Assembly: GCA_900756725.1 (NCBI GenBank)
Contig: CAAELJ010000134.1
Location: 1-19,795 of the forward strand
Length of the DNA: 19,795 bases
Origin: an uncultured Collinsella sp.
GTDB lineage: Bacteria; Actinomycetota; Coriobacteriia; Coriobacteriales; Coriobacteriaceae
Direction: 5' to 3'
Under the pieces are notes generated by a model. That model saw only the letters and a program-made list of their open reading frames with translations. It ran no database searches and was not told the origin of the DNA. The position numbers were made by a program, and so were the translations under genes. Shown here one piece after another: positions 1 to 6,575 of the stretch (position 1 is the first letter of the stretch; the number at the start of each line of letters is the position of its first letter).

Positions 1-190
1 GCCCATCAAGTCCCGCAGCGTGGCTGCTTCAAAAACCAAGGTGATCGTCATCAAGAACGGCAAGATTTATCACCGTTCTGGGGGATGCAAAAACCTTCCT
101 CAAAATGCCATTAGAACAAGCGTGCCACTGGCAACCGCGCTCAAACGAGGAAAGACCCCCTGTTCAGTATGTTGCCCGCCAGCGGCTTAG
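1..190 (+). CDS. C-terminal part of a protein ending in a Cys/His metal-binding-like domain (5' partial)
   Basis: The reading frame is open from the left edge (codons begin at base 2) to a TAG at 188-190, giving about 62 residues; the start lies outside the window. The tail reads VIVIKNGKIYH, then HRSGGC, a spacer of about 27 residues, TPCSVC and PP. This K-x-YH-x(3-4)-C ... TPCxxC-x-P pattern is known as a C-terminal, Ada-like or zinc-ribbon-like module on secreted nucleases, cell-wall proteins and other exported proteins of Gram-positive bacteria. The catalytic part is not visible, so the overall function cannot be named. There is an unusual extra Gly in HRSGGC and an extra Cys after the last CxxC (SVCCPP). 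The codon pattern and coherent C-terminus make this a real gene end rather than a chance frame. Confidence 0.72.
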   Translation, partial: PIKSRSVAASKTKVIVIKNGKIYHRSGGCKNLPQNAIRTSVPLATALKRGKTPCSVCCPPAA

Positions 191-343
191 ACGATTCTTC
201 GGGGGTGTTCTGCAAGGACATGGGTCCCTGCGGATACATGGGTTTAAAAACGTGTCCGCACGGCATGGGACACTTACCCTGCCGCCCTGCTCTGCCGCGG
301 CGGCATGTACCCAAACAACGATCCTCTAAGGAGTTCGATACCA
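191..343. other. Intergenic region with two small hairpins
   Basis: No gene is seen between the partial CDS and the small membrane protein. Two short inverted repeats occur: GTGTCC at 252-257 with GGACAC at 268-273, and TGCCGCC at 280-286 with GGCGGCA at 299-305. Neither is followed by a T-run, so a terminator call is weak. The second lies close to the ribosome binding site of the next gene and could be part of its leader. Confidence 0.4.
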
Positions 344-583
344 ATGAGCGATAACACCAAGCATCTCGCAAAGAAGTGCGTCAAGGACGCGGGGCCGTGC
401 CTCGCGTTGTGCCTTGCCGGCGCAGCGGTCGCGCTGCTGGCTGTTCTGGGGCCATTCGACGTGCTCCGAAGTGCCAGTTCTCTGCACGTTTGCATGGCCC
501 TTGCCGGCGCCATGATGACCGGCGGCGTACTCGATCTGATTTTTTGGGTGCTCGACCCGTTTGGATGGAAGAACGAGGGGTAA
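344..583 (+). CDS. Small two-helix membrane protein, unknown function
   Basis: A 79-residue protein begins at ATG 344, chosen because AAGGAG at 328-333 sits 10 bases upstream; an in-frame ATG at 305 lacks such a site. Residues about 17-34 (rich in A, L and V) and about 47-67 form two hydrophobic stretches separated by a short polar loop. The N-terminus is basic (KHLAKKCVKD) and the C-terminus short and polar (DPFGWKNEG), so a hairpin in the membrane is likely. Three cysteines lie at or near the first helix. I do not recognise a family. It sits 40 bases upstream of two overlapping metallophosphoesterase genes on the same strand and may be co-transcribed with them, but a role with them is inference from position only. 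Confidence 0.6.
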   Translation: MSDNTKHLAKKCVKDAGPCLALCLAGAAVALLAVLGPFDVLRSASSLHVCMALAGAMMTGGVLDLIFWVLDPFGWKNEG

Positions 584-623
584 GCCCTAAGGGATGGATA
601 CCCCGCAGCAACAGGAGGTCCCC

Positions 624-1262
624 GTGATCTGGTTTACCGGCGATACTCACTTTGGACACGAGAACATGCTACGGCTTAGCGATAGGCCTTGGTCGACTGT
701 TGCGCAGATGAACGATGCCATGGTCGCCAACATTAACAGCAAGGTTGCTGCGGATGACGAGCTCTACATCTTGGGTGACTTTAGCTTTAAGATGACGGTC
801 CAAGACGCCTACGAGCTGCGCAAAAGCATTGCCTGCAAGCGCGTCCATCTGCTGCCCGGCAACCACGACAAAGACTGGACGCAGCCTGCGGTAGCGGATG
901 CTTTTATCGTCGAGCCGCCCATTTGCGCGCTCAAGATCAACTGCCAAAAAATCGTGCTGAGCCACTATCCCATGGTCGACTGGCAGGGCATGTCGCACGG
1001 CAGCTGGCATTTGCACGGGCATATCCACAGTTGCGGCGGCGCATACAACGAGTTCAACCGCAGGCAGGGACTGCTGCGCTATGACGTGGGCGTGGACGCC
1101 AACAGCTACGCCCCGGTGAGCTTGGAGGAGCTCAAAGCTTGGTTTGCGCAGGTAGACGAGCCGATGTGTTGCGTTAAATGGCCGTGGTGGGTCAATGCCA
1201 CGGGCGACGAGCAGGTCGAGCACGATCTCGAAAGTTATAAGAGGGAAGTGGTGATCCGATGA
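624..1262 (+). CDS. Calcineurin-like metallophosphoesterase (first of a tandem pair)
   Basis: Predicted metal-dependent phosphoesterase of 212 residues. All five blocks of the calcineurin-like family are present: GDTHFGH (D7, H9), GDF (D52), GNHD (N80, H81, D82), a lone His in LSHYP (H114) and HGHIH (H131-H135), together enough for a two-metal centre. No signal peptide or membrane segment is seen, so it should be cytosolic. The start is GTG 624, because AGGAGG at 613-618 lies 5 bases upstream. An in-frame ATG at 594 would add ten residues (DTPQQQEVP) before the core strand, but has poor spacing to any Shine-Dalgarno. The stop overlaps the ATG of the next phosphoesterase (ATGA), implying translational coupling. 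The substrate cannot be told from sequence; small phosphoesterases of this type act on diverse phosphomonoesters, diesters or nucleotides. Confidence 0.88.
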   Translation: MIWFTGDTHFGHENMLRLSDRPWSTVAQMNDAMVANINSKVAADDELYILGDFSFKMTVQDAYELRKSIACKRVHLLPGNHDKDWTQPAVADAFIVEPPICALKINCQKIVLSHYPMVDWQGMSHGSWHLHGHIHSCGGAYNEFNRRQGLLRYDVGVDANSYAPVSLEELKAWFAQVDEPMCCVKWPWWVNATGDEQVEHDLESYKREVVIR

Positions 1263-1984
1263 CGGTCTATGTGACGGGCGATATTCACGGCGGCCTCGAC
1301 ATGCAAAAGCTGCGCGATTGGGACCTTGGGGATAGCCTGACGAGCGACGACTATCTCATCGTCGCGGGCGACTTTGGCTTTCCGTGGGATTTCTCTGCCG
1401 AGGAGTGCGCCGACATCGCCTGGCTGGAATCGCGTCCCTATACCGCGCTGTTCGTCGACGGCAACCACGAGCGTTTCGATCATTGGGCGGAGCGCCCCAT
1501 GGAGTTGTGGCACGGTGGGCTGACGCAGCGCCTATCGGATACCTCTCCCATCCGACGCCTGACGCGCGGCGAGGTTTTTGAGCTCGATGACTCAACGATC
1601 TTTACTATGGGCGGTGCCACGAGCGTGGACAAGGAATACCGCATACCGTATTCCAGCTGGTGGCCACAGGAGCTGCCGGACGAGCGCAACTTTGAGGAGG
1701 CGCGGGCAAAGCTCGACAGCGTGGGCTGGAAGGTCGACTACGTGATCACCCACACCTGCTCTACGCGCATGCTTTCGCCCACGCTTTATCCGGCACCCGG
1801 CTGGAATTACCCCGCCGTTGATCGGCTTACGGCATTTTTCGATGAGCTGGAAGACCACTTGGATTACAAACGCTGGTACTACGGGCATTTCCATCGGGAT
1901 GCCAACCCGGCCGAGCGCCACACCGTGCTCTACGACTGCATCGTTCGCCTGGGCGACGAACTCCAGCCCTGGGATGTTGCGTAG
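1259..1984 (+). CDS. Calcineurin-like metallophosphoesterase (second of a tandem pair)
   Basis: A 241-residue predicted metallophosphoesterase. Visible motifs are GDIHGG (D8, H10), AGDFGFPW (D38), DGNHERF (N69, H70), THTCS (H165) and YGHFH (H210, H212), a complete metal-ligand set. It differs clearly in sequence from the preceding gene, so this is not a recent duplication. The start ATG at 1259 overlaps the upstream stop by four bases. The C-terminus is complete; its stop lies only 15 bases from the stop of the convergent gluQ, and no hairpin separates them. The long insertion between the GNHE and THT blocks, with many Trp and Tyr residues (about residues 72-160), may shape a substrate pocket. 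Substrate is unknown. Confidence 0.88.
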   Translation: MTVYVTGDIHGGLDMQKLRDWDLGDSLTSDDYLIVAGDFGFPWDFSAEECADIAWLESRPYTALFVDGNHERFDHWAERPMELWHGGLTQRLSDTSPIRRLTRGEVFELDDSTIFTMGGATSVDKEYRIPYSSWWPQELPDERNFEEARAKLDSVGWKVDYVITHTCSTRMLSPTLYPAPGWNYPAVDRLTAFFDELEDHLDYKRWYYGHFHRDANPAERHTVLYDCIVRLGDELQPWDVA

Positions 1985-1999
1985 GGGCGAGGCGTTTGG

Positions 2000-3010
2000 C
2001 TACTCGGCAGTTACAGTGATGTTCTCGCGATGCGCACGGATGACGTCCCAGCTAAAGTATTCGACCAGCTGCTTGGCAGAGCGCGGTGTGGTGTCCGGTG
2101 CGATGCCCGTTTGCCCGGCGAGCCAGCCCAGCAATGCCTCGGGTGTGCCAAAGCGGGCGCGGAGCTCGCCCAGGTCCAGATCGCGATCGCGCTTGGAAAG
2201 GCGGCGGCCGTCCGGCGACATGAGCAGCGGAATATGCGCGTAGTGCGGCGTGGGAAGTCCCAGCAGATGCTGCAGGTAGATTTGGCGCGGCGTGGAGCCC
2301 AGCAGGTCGCATCCGCGCACGACCTCGGTAACACCCATGGCGGCGTCGTCGACCACCACGGCCAGCTGGTAGGCAAACACGCCGTCGCTGCGGCGCACCA
2401 AAAAGTCGCCGCATTCGGTGGCGAGTGCCTCGCATTGGGCCCCGTACGTGCGGTCCACGAATTCGACCACATCGTCTGCGAGGTCGTCGACGGCGGGCAC
2501 GCGCAGGCGCGTGGCCGGGGCGCGCAGGGCACTGCGGCGGGCGACCTCTTCGGCCGAAAGGCCTCGGCAGGCGCCGCGGTAGATGGGCGTGCCGTCGCTG
2601 GCGTGCGGCGCGCTCGCGGCGTGGAGCTCGGCGCGCGTGCAAAAACAGGGGTAGGTGAGGCCAGCGCCCTGCAGCTGGCGCAAGGCGCTCTCGTACAGGT
2701 CGAGGCGATCGTGCTGGTAGTAGGGGCCTTCGTCCCACTGAAGCCCTAGCCAGGCCAGGTCGTCAATCAGTTGAGCGGCAAGTTCCGGGCGCTTACAGCG
2801 ATCGTCCAGGTCCTCGATGCGCAACACAATGCTGCCGCCTTGGCTGCGGGCCGAAAGCCACGAGCAGAGGCAGCTGAACACGTTGCCCAGGTGCATGCGG
2901 CCCGATGGCGACGGGGCAAAGCGCCCCACGACGGGCGCGGGAACGGAGGCGGGCTGCGTCGTTGGCGCATCCGCGGCGGGCGTTGGTATGTTGCGTGTTT
3001 TGATATCCAT
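2000..3010 (-). CDS. gluQ: Glutamyl-Q tRNA(Asp) synthetase
   Basis: A GluRS-like protein of 336 residues that stops after the catalytic core and lacks the anticodon-binding domain, as expected for GluQ-RS. That enzyme activates glutamate and attaches it to queuosine in tRNA-Asp. The class I signatures are FAPSPSGRMHLGN (HIGH equivalent at H40) and RRLSKRD (KMSKS equivalent). CFCTRAEL followed by YRGAC matches the zinc-binding C-x-C ... Y-x3-C cluster of this family. Residues 1-28 are a Thr/Pro/Ala-rich extension. The start ATG at 3010 is the first good one before the core; the upstream in-frame open region to 3439 lacks any family similarity. No Shine-Dalgarno precedes the ATG, but a TATACT box does, suggesting leaderless translation. 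It is convergent with the metallophosphoesterase pair. Confidence 0.92.
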   Translation of the reverse strand: MDIKTRNIPTPAADAPTTQPASVPAPVVGRFAPSPSGRMHLGNVFSCLCSWLSARSQGGSIVLRIEDLDDRCKRPELAAQLIDDLAWLGLQWDEGPYYQHDRLDLYESALRQLQGAGLTYPCFCTRAELHAASAPHASDGTPIYRGACRGLSAEEVARRSALRAPATRLRVPAVDDLADDVVEFVDRTYGAQCEALATECGDFLVRRSDGVFAYQLAVVVDDAAMGVTEVVRGCDLLGSTPRQIYLQHLLGLPTPHYAHIPLLMSPDGRRLSKRDRDLDLGELRARFGTPEALLGWLAGQTGIAPDTTPRSAKQLVEYFSWDVIRAHRENITVTAE

Positions 3011-3017
3011 GCGGACG

Positions 3018-3023
3018 AGTATA
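3018..3023 (-). promoter_or_regulatory. -10 box of a probable leaderless gluQ promoter
   Basis: On the minus strand TATACT ends seven bases before the gluQ ATG. With normal -10 to +1 spacing, transcription would start at or next to the A of ATG. No AGGAGG-like sequence is present upstream, and the -35 region is weak. Leaderless mRNAs are common in actinobacteria, which fits. Confidence 0.55.
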
Positions 3024-3147
3024 GCGCGGGGCACGGTAGGGAAGGCGTTTCCGTGGCTCGCAAGTTGGCGGCGCTGCGCATTGCGCACGGTGGGTCTGCG
3101 GCCCAACGTCTCGATCGCCGTACGCCGACTCGGCCTTATACACGACA

Positions 3148-3183
3148 GAAACCCCGGCAGCTCTTCGCAACTGCCGGGGTTTC
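3148..3183. terminator. Perfect 13-bp hairpin, possible bidirectional terminator or processed RNA
   Basis: GAAACCCCGGCAG at 3148-3160 is exactly complementary to CTGCCGGGGTTTC at 3171-3183, with a 10-base loop. Either strand ends in GGGGTTTC, so it has only a three-T tail. It lies upstream of both flanking genes, not behind either, so what it would terminate is unclear; an unannotated small RNA is possible. Confidence 0.45.
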
Positions 3184-3405
3184 CGCGGAAAAGGGGGACA
3201 TGATCCTCGAGCGAACGGGAAAGGGGCAACCGTTTTCGCTCAATTGGTTTATGCCCCTCGACTGACGGCTCAATCAGCGCATGCCGCGCCCACACAAAGC
3301 CGCTACACCTGTGACGGAGCTGTGAAGTGGTATCTATCGTTGGCGCGGGACTCGGCCAAAGAACGTCCCAAACGACAAATTTGTTGCAGTCCGTCGGTTC
3401 AACCC

Positions 3406-3440
3406 AATGATCCGTTTTCCTCCGTCCCCAATAGATCATT
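3406..3440. repeat. Short intergenic inverted-arm element A (AATGATC / GATCATT, 21-bp spacer)
   Basis: AATGATC at 3406-3412 and GATCATT at 3434-3440 are perfect inverted arms around a 21-bp spacer that contains GTCCCCA next to the right arm. The sequence continues directly into AGGAACGTCCCTAAGTG, a stretch shared with element B near 5610-5641 in opposite orientation. Elements at 9168-9202 and 14626-14658 have the same plan. Confidence 0.6.
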
Positions 3441-3574
3441 AGGAACGTCCCTAAGTGCCAGACTCGGGTGGGACTTTTGTCCCATTTGACGTTCCGTTGG
3501 CCCAGATATTCGTCATGTGTGTCCGCAAACGTGGGACAATGGCGATGTTGGTTTTACAGACAAAGGATGTGCCT

Positions 3575-5518
3575 ATGAACGCCCCCGTTGCCAATACTTG
3601 TCGGCAGCGCTGCCTGTTTGCGCGATTCGCTTCCGTCTGCGTGCTCGTCGCGCTTGCGTTGTTGCTGCTGCCTGTCGCCGCGCACGCCGACGGCTACTCC
3701 ATGACCCAAACCTATATCGGTGCCACGGTCGAGGCCGACGGCTCGCTGACCGTTGTCGAGGGACGCCAGTTTGATTTCGATGACGACATCAACGGCGTGT
3801 TTTGGGAGATCAATACGGGCACCAACCAGCAGGGCGGCACGGCGACCGTCGATGTGCTGAGCGTCGAGGAAGACGACACCGCGTTTAACAAGGTCGACAG
3901 CGCAAACAAAGGCGACGACGGCGTTTACACGGTGGAACAGTCCGACGATGGCGTGAGAATCAAGGTGTTCAGCCCCCACGAGAGCGGTGACAGCGCGATC
4001 TATTACGTGAGCTACACCATGACCGGTGCGGTTATGAACTGGGCCGATACCGCCGAGCTCTATTGGAAATTTGTGGGTGACGGCTGGTCTGCGGATTCCG
4101 ATGACGTCGAGATGGAAGTGTACTTCGCAAATGCCGCCGCCGGGACGGCGGCCGTCAAGGGCGATAACTTCCGCGCATGGGGCCACGGCCCGCTGACGGG
4201 CGACGTGTCGCTCGATGCGGACGAACCCATGGTCACCTATACCATTCCCTGCGTGCATCAGGGCGAATTCGCCGAGGCGCGCATCGCCTTCCCCAGCGAT
4301 TGGGTGCCTCGGCTTTCCGCTTCGAGCGAGGAGCGCATGTCAACGATCCTGAGCGAAGAGAAGGAATGGGTCGACGAAGCTAACGCCCGCCGCGCTCACG
4401 CTCGCATGATTGCCAATGCGCTTGCCGCGCTAAGTGTTGTCGCGGCGGTCGCCTTTACCGGCACAATCGTTGTGCTCAAGCTACGCAGGCCCAAGCCCAA
4501 GCCGCTCTTCCAAGACGAGTACTTCCGCGATGTGCCCTCCGCCGACCATCCCGCGGTGCTTGCAGCTCTTATGAGCTGGAACAACGTGCCCGATCAGGCA
4601 TATATCGCCACGCTGATGAAGCTGACCGACGACCGCGTGATCAAGCTGGAAGAAGCGACCGAGGCCAAGAAGAAGGGCCTGCTCCGTCGCGAAAAAGAGG
4701 AGCAGACGTATCGCATCACGGTGACCGACGAGGCCTGGAAGGCTGCCAAGAAGGACGGCATCGATCGCGATGTGCTCAAGGTCTTCTTCGCCGGCGTTAA
4801 GCCCGATAAGGACGGAGTCCGTTCGCGCACGTTTAGCGAGCTGGAGGAGTACGCTAGCGAGCGCACCACATCTGTTGGCGACAAGCTCGAGGACTATCAG
4901 AGCACGGTTAAGGGCAAGCTGGAGGCGCGCGAGTTTATCGCATCGGATGGCACTATCGCGATGGTGGCCGGCCTGGTTCTCGGCATCATCATTGTCTTTG
5001 GCATTCTGGGCTCTCTGATCTATACCGACTTTGCGGACGCCAACGTCGGCGCCGCTATGATCTCGATTCCCGTCACGATCGTGGGCTTTGTCCTGAGCTG
5101 CACCTTCCGCCGTTACACGCCGGAGGGCGCCGAGGTGGCGGCTCGCTGCAAGGCGCTCAAGCATTGGCTCGAGGACTTTACGCGCCTGAAGGAGGCTATC
5201 CCCAGCGACCTGATCTTGTGGAACAAACTGCTGGTGATGGGCGTTGCCCTGGGCGTTTCGAAAGAAGTGCTGCGACAGCTGGCCGAGGCCGTGCCTGCGG
5301 ATCTGCGCAACAGCGACGATTTCTACGACAACTACCCCTGCTACTGGTGGTACTACCATCATTACGGTACCGAGTCGCCGCTCGATTCGTTCGATGACGT
5401 GTATCACGAGAGCATCCGTGAGCTGGCTTCGAGTTCCGATAGCTCGAGCGGCGGCGGTGGCGGCTTCTCGGGCGGCGGAGGCGGCGGCGTCGGCGGAGGC
5501 GGCGGCGGAACGTTCTAG
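3575..5518 (+). CDS. DUF2207 family exported membrane protein with poly-glycine C-terminus
   Basis: A 647-residue predicted membrane protein. ATG 3575 is chosen because AAAGGA lies 7 bases upstream and the next residues form a signal peptide: basic start, hydrophobic core at about 20-36, and AHA/DG cleavage after residue 38. The exported part (about 39-277) opens with the family pattern of a strand, DGSLTVVEGRQFDF and INGVFWEI. A membrane helix follows at about 278-300, then a charged cytosolic region (KLRRPKPKPLFQDEYFRDVP onward), then two more helices at about 462-483 and 492-511. A second cytosolic domain ends in a Tyr/Trp patch (CYWWYYHHYG) and a Gly-rich tail, GGGGGFSGGGGGG-like, from about 625 to 646. 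This layout is typical of DUF2207 proteins, whose biochemical role is not established. It appears monocistronic, closed by a strong terminator. Confidence 0.88.
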   Translation: MNAPVANTCRQRCLFARFASVCVLVALALLLLPVAAHADGYSMTQTYIGATVEADGSLTVVEGRQFDFDDDINGVFWEINTGTNQQGGTATVDVLSVEEDDTAFNKVDSANKGDDGVYTVEQSDDGVRIKVFSPHESGDSAIYYVSYTMTGAVMNWADTAELYWKFVGDGWSADSDDVEMEVYFANAAAGTAAVKGDNFRAWGHGPLTGDVSLDADEPMVTYTIPCVHQGEFAEARIAFPSDWVPRLSASSEERMSTILSEEKEWVDEANARRAHARMIANALAALSVVAAVAFTGTIVVLKLRRPKPKPLFQDEYFRDVPSADHPAVLAALMSWNNVPDQAYIATLMKLTDDRVIKLEEATEAKKKGLLRREKEEQTYRITVTDEAWKAAKKDGIDRDVLKVFFAGVKPDKDGVRSRTFSELEEYASERTTSVGDKLEDYQSTVKGKLEAREFIASDGTIAMVAGLVLGIIIVFGILGSLIYTDFADANVGAAMISIPVTIVGFVLSCTFRRYTPEGAEVAARCKALKHWLEDFTRLKEAIPSDLILWNKLLVMGVALGVSKEVLRQLAEAVPADLRNSDDFYDNYPCYWWYYHHYGTESPLDSFDDVYHESIRELASSSDSSSGGGGGFSGGGGGGVGGGGGGTF

Positions 5519-5532
5519 CGGTCGTAAATTAT

Positions 5533-5579
5533 GGGATGGGCTTTTCTCGACAGCCGTCGGGGAAAGCCCATCCCTTTTT
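5533..5579 (+). terminator. Intrinsic terminator of the DUF2207 gene
   Basis: GGGATGGGCTTT at 5533-5544 pairs exactly with AAAGCCCATCCC at 5563-5574 and is followed at once by TTTTT. It starts 14 bases after the stop codon. Confidence 0.88.
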
Positions 5580-5599
5580 ATGCGCTACCTACGAAGACT

Positions 5600-5641
5600 G
5601 TCCCCAACGACTAGTCACTGGGGACGTTCCTAAATGACTAG
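5600..5641. repeat. Short intergenic inverted-arm element B (CTAGTCA / TGACTAG, 17-bp spacer)
   Basis: CTAGTCA at 5611-5617 and TGACTAG at 5635-5641 flank a 17-bp spacer. On the minus strand this spacer carries AGGAACGTCCCCAG, the same block as at element A. The left arm also lies in the middle of a 26-bp near-palindrome at 5600-5625 (GTCCCC ... GGGGAC, two mismatched pairs). It sits between the DUF2207 terminator and the 3' end of the acetyltransferase gene. Confidence 0.6.
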
Positions 5642-5656
5642 GTATGGCTGCTGGGC

Positions 5657-6298
5657 CTAGGCTGTTAGGTCGAGTTCGTAGAGGAAGCTTTCGCGCGGCA
5701 TGTCGTGACGGCGCTCTTCGCGGTTGGCGCGGTGCGTGGCCGTGCGCTTAAAGCCGTGCAGCTCATAGAACTTCCACGAGCAGTTGGAGTCGGTGTACAG
5801 GTGCGCCCTCGTCGCCCCGCGCGAGGACAGGTACGAGACCGCGGCATCGAGCAAAACCGAGCCAACGCCCAGTCCGTGGACATCGCGATCAACGGCAAGC
5901 AGCGTGACCTCGTTGTCGTGTGGCAACGGGCTGCTTTCGAGCAGGCGGTTGTTGGTTCGGATGGTTGCGCGCACAAACGATAGATACTCGGCGCAGGCAT
6001 CGGGCTCCAGCTCACGCATCTGCGATAGCAGCGCGCGTTCGGTATCCATCCAATGTTCCTTAACGGTGGCGCCGGAGCTCTGTCCCGCACGCGCGAGCGA
6101 AATGCCGCGCGCCTGACCGTCGATTACGGCAACCTGCGAAAATGTCGACGAGGAAAGGCAATAGGCGAGGTCGCACGCGGCCTCAAGGCGGTTGTACTCA
6201 TCGTTATCCGAATTGTCATGCCAAAGCTGCTGCAGAATCAACGCGATGGCGTCGAAGTCTTCGGTATCAAACGGTCGGTAGAGAACCCGCGAGACCAT
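5657..6298 (-). CDS. GNAT family N-acetyltransferase
   Basis: A 213-residue protein with a C-terminal GNAT fold. Motif A is visible at about 130-150: strand EVTLLAVDRD, then the acetyl-CoA pyrophosphate loop H-G-L-G-V-G (141-146) and helix SVLLDAAVSYL. Motif B follows with LYTDSNCSWKFYELHGF. The N-terminal 120 residues are longer than in minimal GNATs and contain an acidic linker (HDNSDNDEYN). No membrane segment is seen. The start ATG at 6298 has a modest AAGAGG site 5 bases upstream. It is divergent from purH. The acceptor substrate (amine, peptide or small molecule) cannot be predicted. Confidence 0.85.
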   Translation of the reverse strand: MVSRVLYRPFDTEDFDAIALILQQLWHDNSDNDEYNRLEAACDLAYCLSSSTFSQVAVIDGQARGISLARAGQSSGATVKEHWMDTERALLSQMRELEPDACAEYLSFVRATIRTNNRLLESSPLPHDNEVTLLAVDRDVHGLGVGSVLLDAAVSYLSSRGATRAHLYTDSNCSWKFYELHGFKRTATHRANREERRHDMPRESFLYELDLTA

Positions 6299-6459
6299 GG
6301 TGCCTCTTTCTTTTGCGGATGCATATCGAGCACAGTTCTACCACGCTATTGGCATCTAATTATGGTGCCCCTGTGTTCCATGAACTCACCGTGCCCGGTG
6401 CCGTGCCTATCCCCTCCGCTCGCAAACTTTTTCTGCATATGCGCCCGTTGCGGGGTGCA

Positions 6460-6501
6460 TCGATGCGCTCGATGCGCTACATTGAATCAGTATTTTCAAT
6501 G
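6460..6501. promoter_or_regulatory. Operator-like repeats upstream of purH
   Basis: TCGATGCGC occurs twice in direct tandem at 6460-6468 and 6469-6477. Two bases later a 7-bp inverted repeat follows, CATTGAA at 6480-6486 and TTCAATG at 6495-6501 with an 8-bp spacer. The spacer and right arm include TATTTT, a possible -10. The cluster lies 75-116 bases before the purH ATG, where a promoter is expected. The regulator is unknown. Confidence 0.4.
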
Positions 6502-6575
6502 CCGCTGCGCGAGCGCTGCAGATCGACGTATCACCGGCTCACAGAGCACGGCGGCGTACCAGACAGGAGGACTGC

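Larger units (their letters stand above)
3011..3574. other. Long gene-free region between gluQ and the DUF2207 gene
   Basis: No convincing coding frame is seen. The region holds the gluQ promoter at its left end, a perfect 13-bp hairpin at 3148-3183, an imperfect stem pairing GGGGCA near 3223 with TGCCCC near 3251, an ACAAATTTGT palindrome near 3374, the repeat element at 3406-3440, and a short TGGGAC-TTTT-GTCCCA hairpin at 3469-3484. GAACGTCCC occurs twice, at 3361-3369 and 3443-3451. The promoter of the DUF2207 gene must lie here but no clear -35/-10 pair stands out. Confidence 0.6.

Noticed and set aside
2030..2749. Long open frame on the plus strand (239 residues)
   Set aside because: It lies antisense within gluQ, has the composition of a GC-rich shadow frame and no recognisable motif.
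2771..3265. Open frame of 164 residues on the plus strand
   Set aside because: Mostly antisense to the start of gluQ, with low-complexity Arg/Ala composition and a terminator-like hairpin inside it.
3011..3439. In-frame N-terminal extension of gluQ
   Set aside because: It would add 143 residues with no family similarity, cross the perfect hairpin and ignore the TATACT box next to the internal ATG.
4481..5407. Open frame of 308 residues on the minus strand
   Set aside because: Antisense to the DUF2207 gene and without a ribosome site or domain.
5445..5515. GGC-rich tandem repeat
   Set aside because: It encodes the poly-glycine tail typical of DUF2207 proteins, so it is not a separate repeat element.
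6299..6575. Small gene between the acetyltransferase and purH (frame 6142-6591)
   Set aside because: The frame starts antisense inside the acetyltransferase and runs through the purH ribosome site; no start signal or coherent protein.
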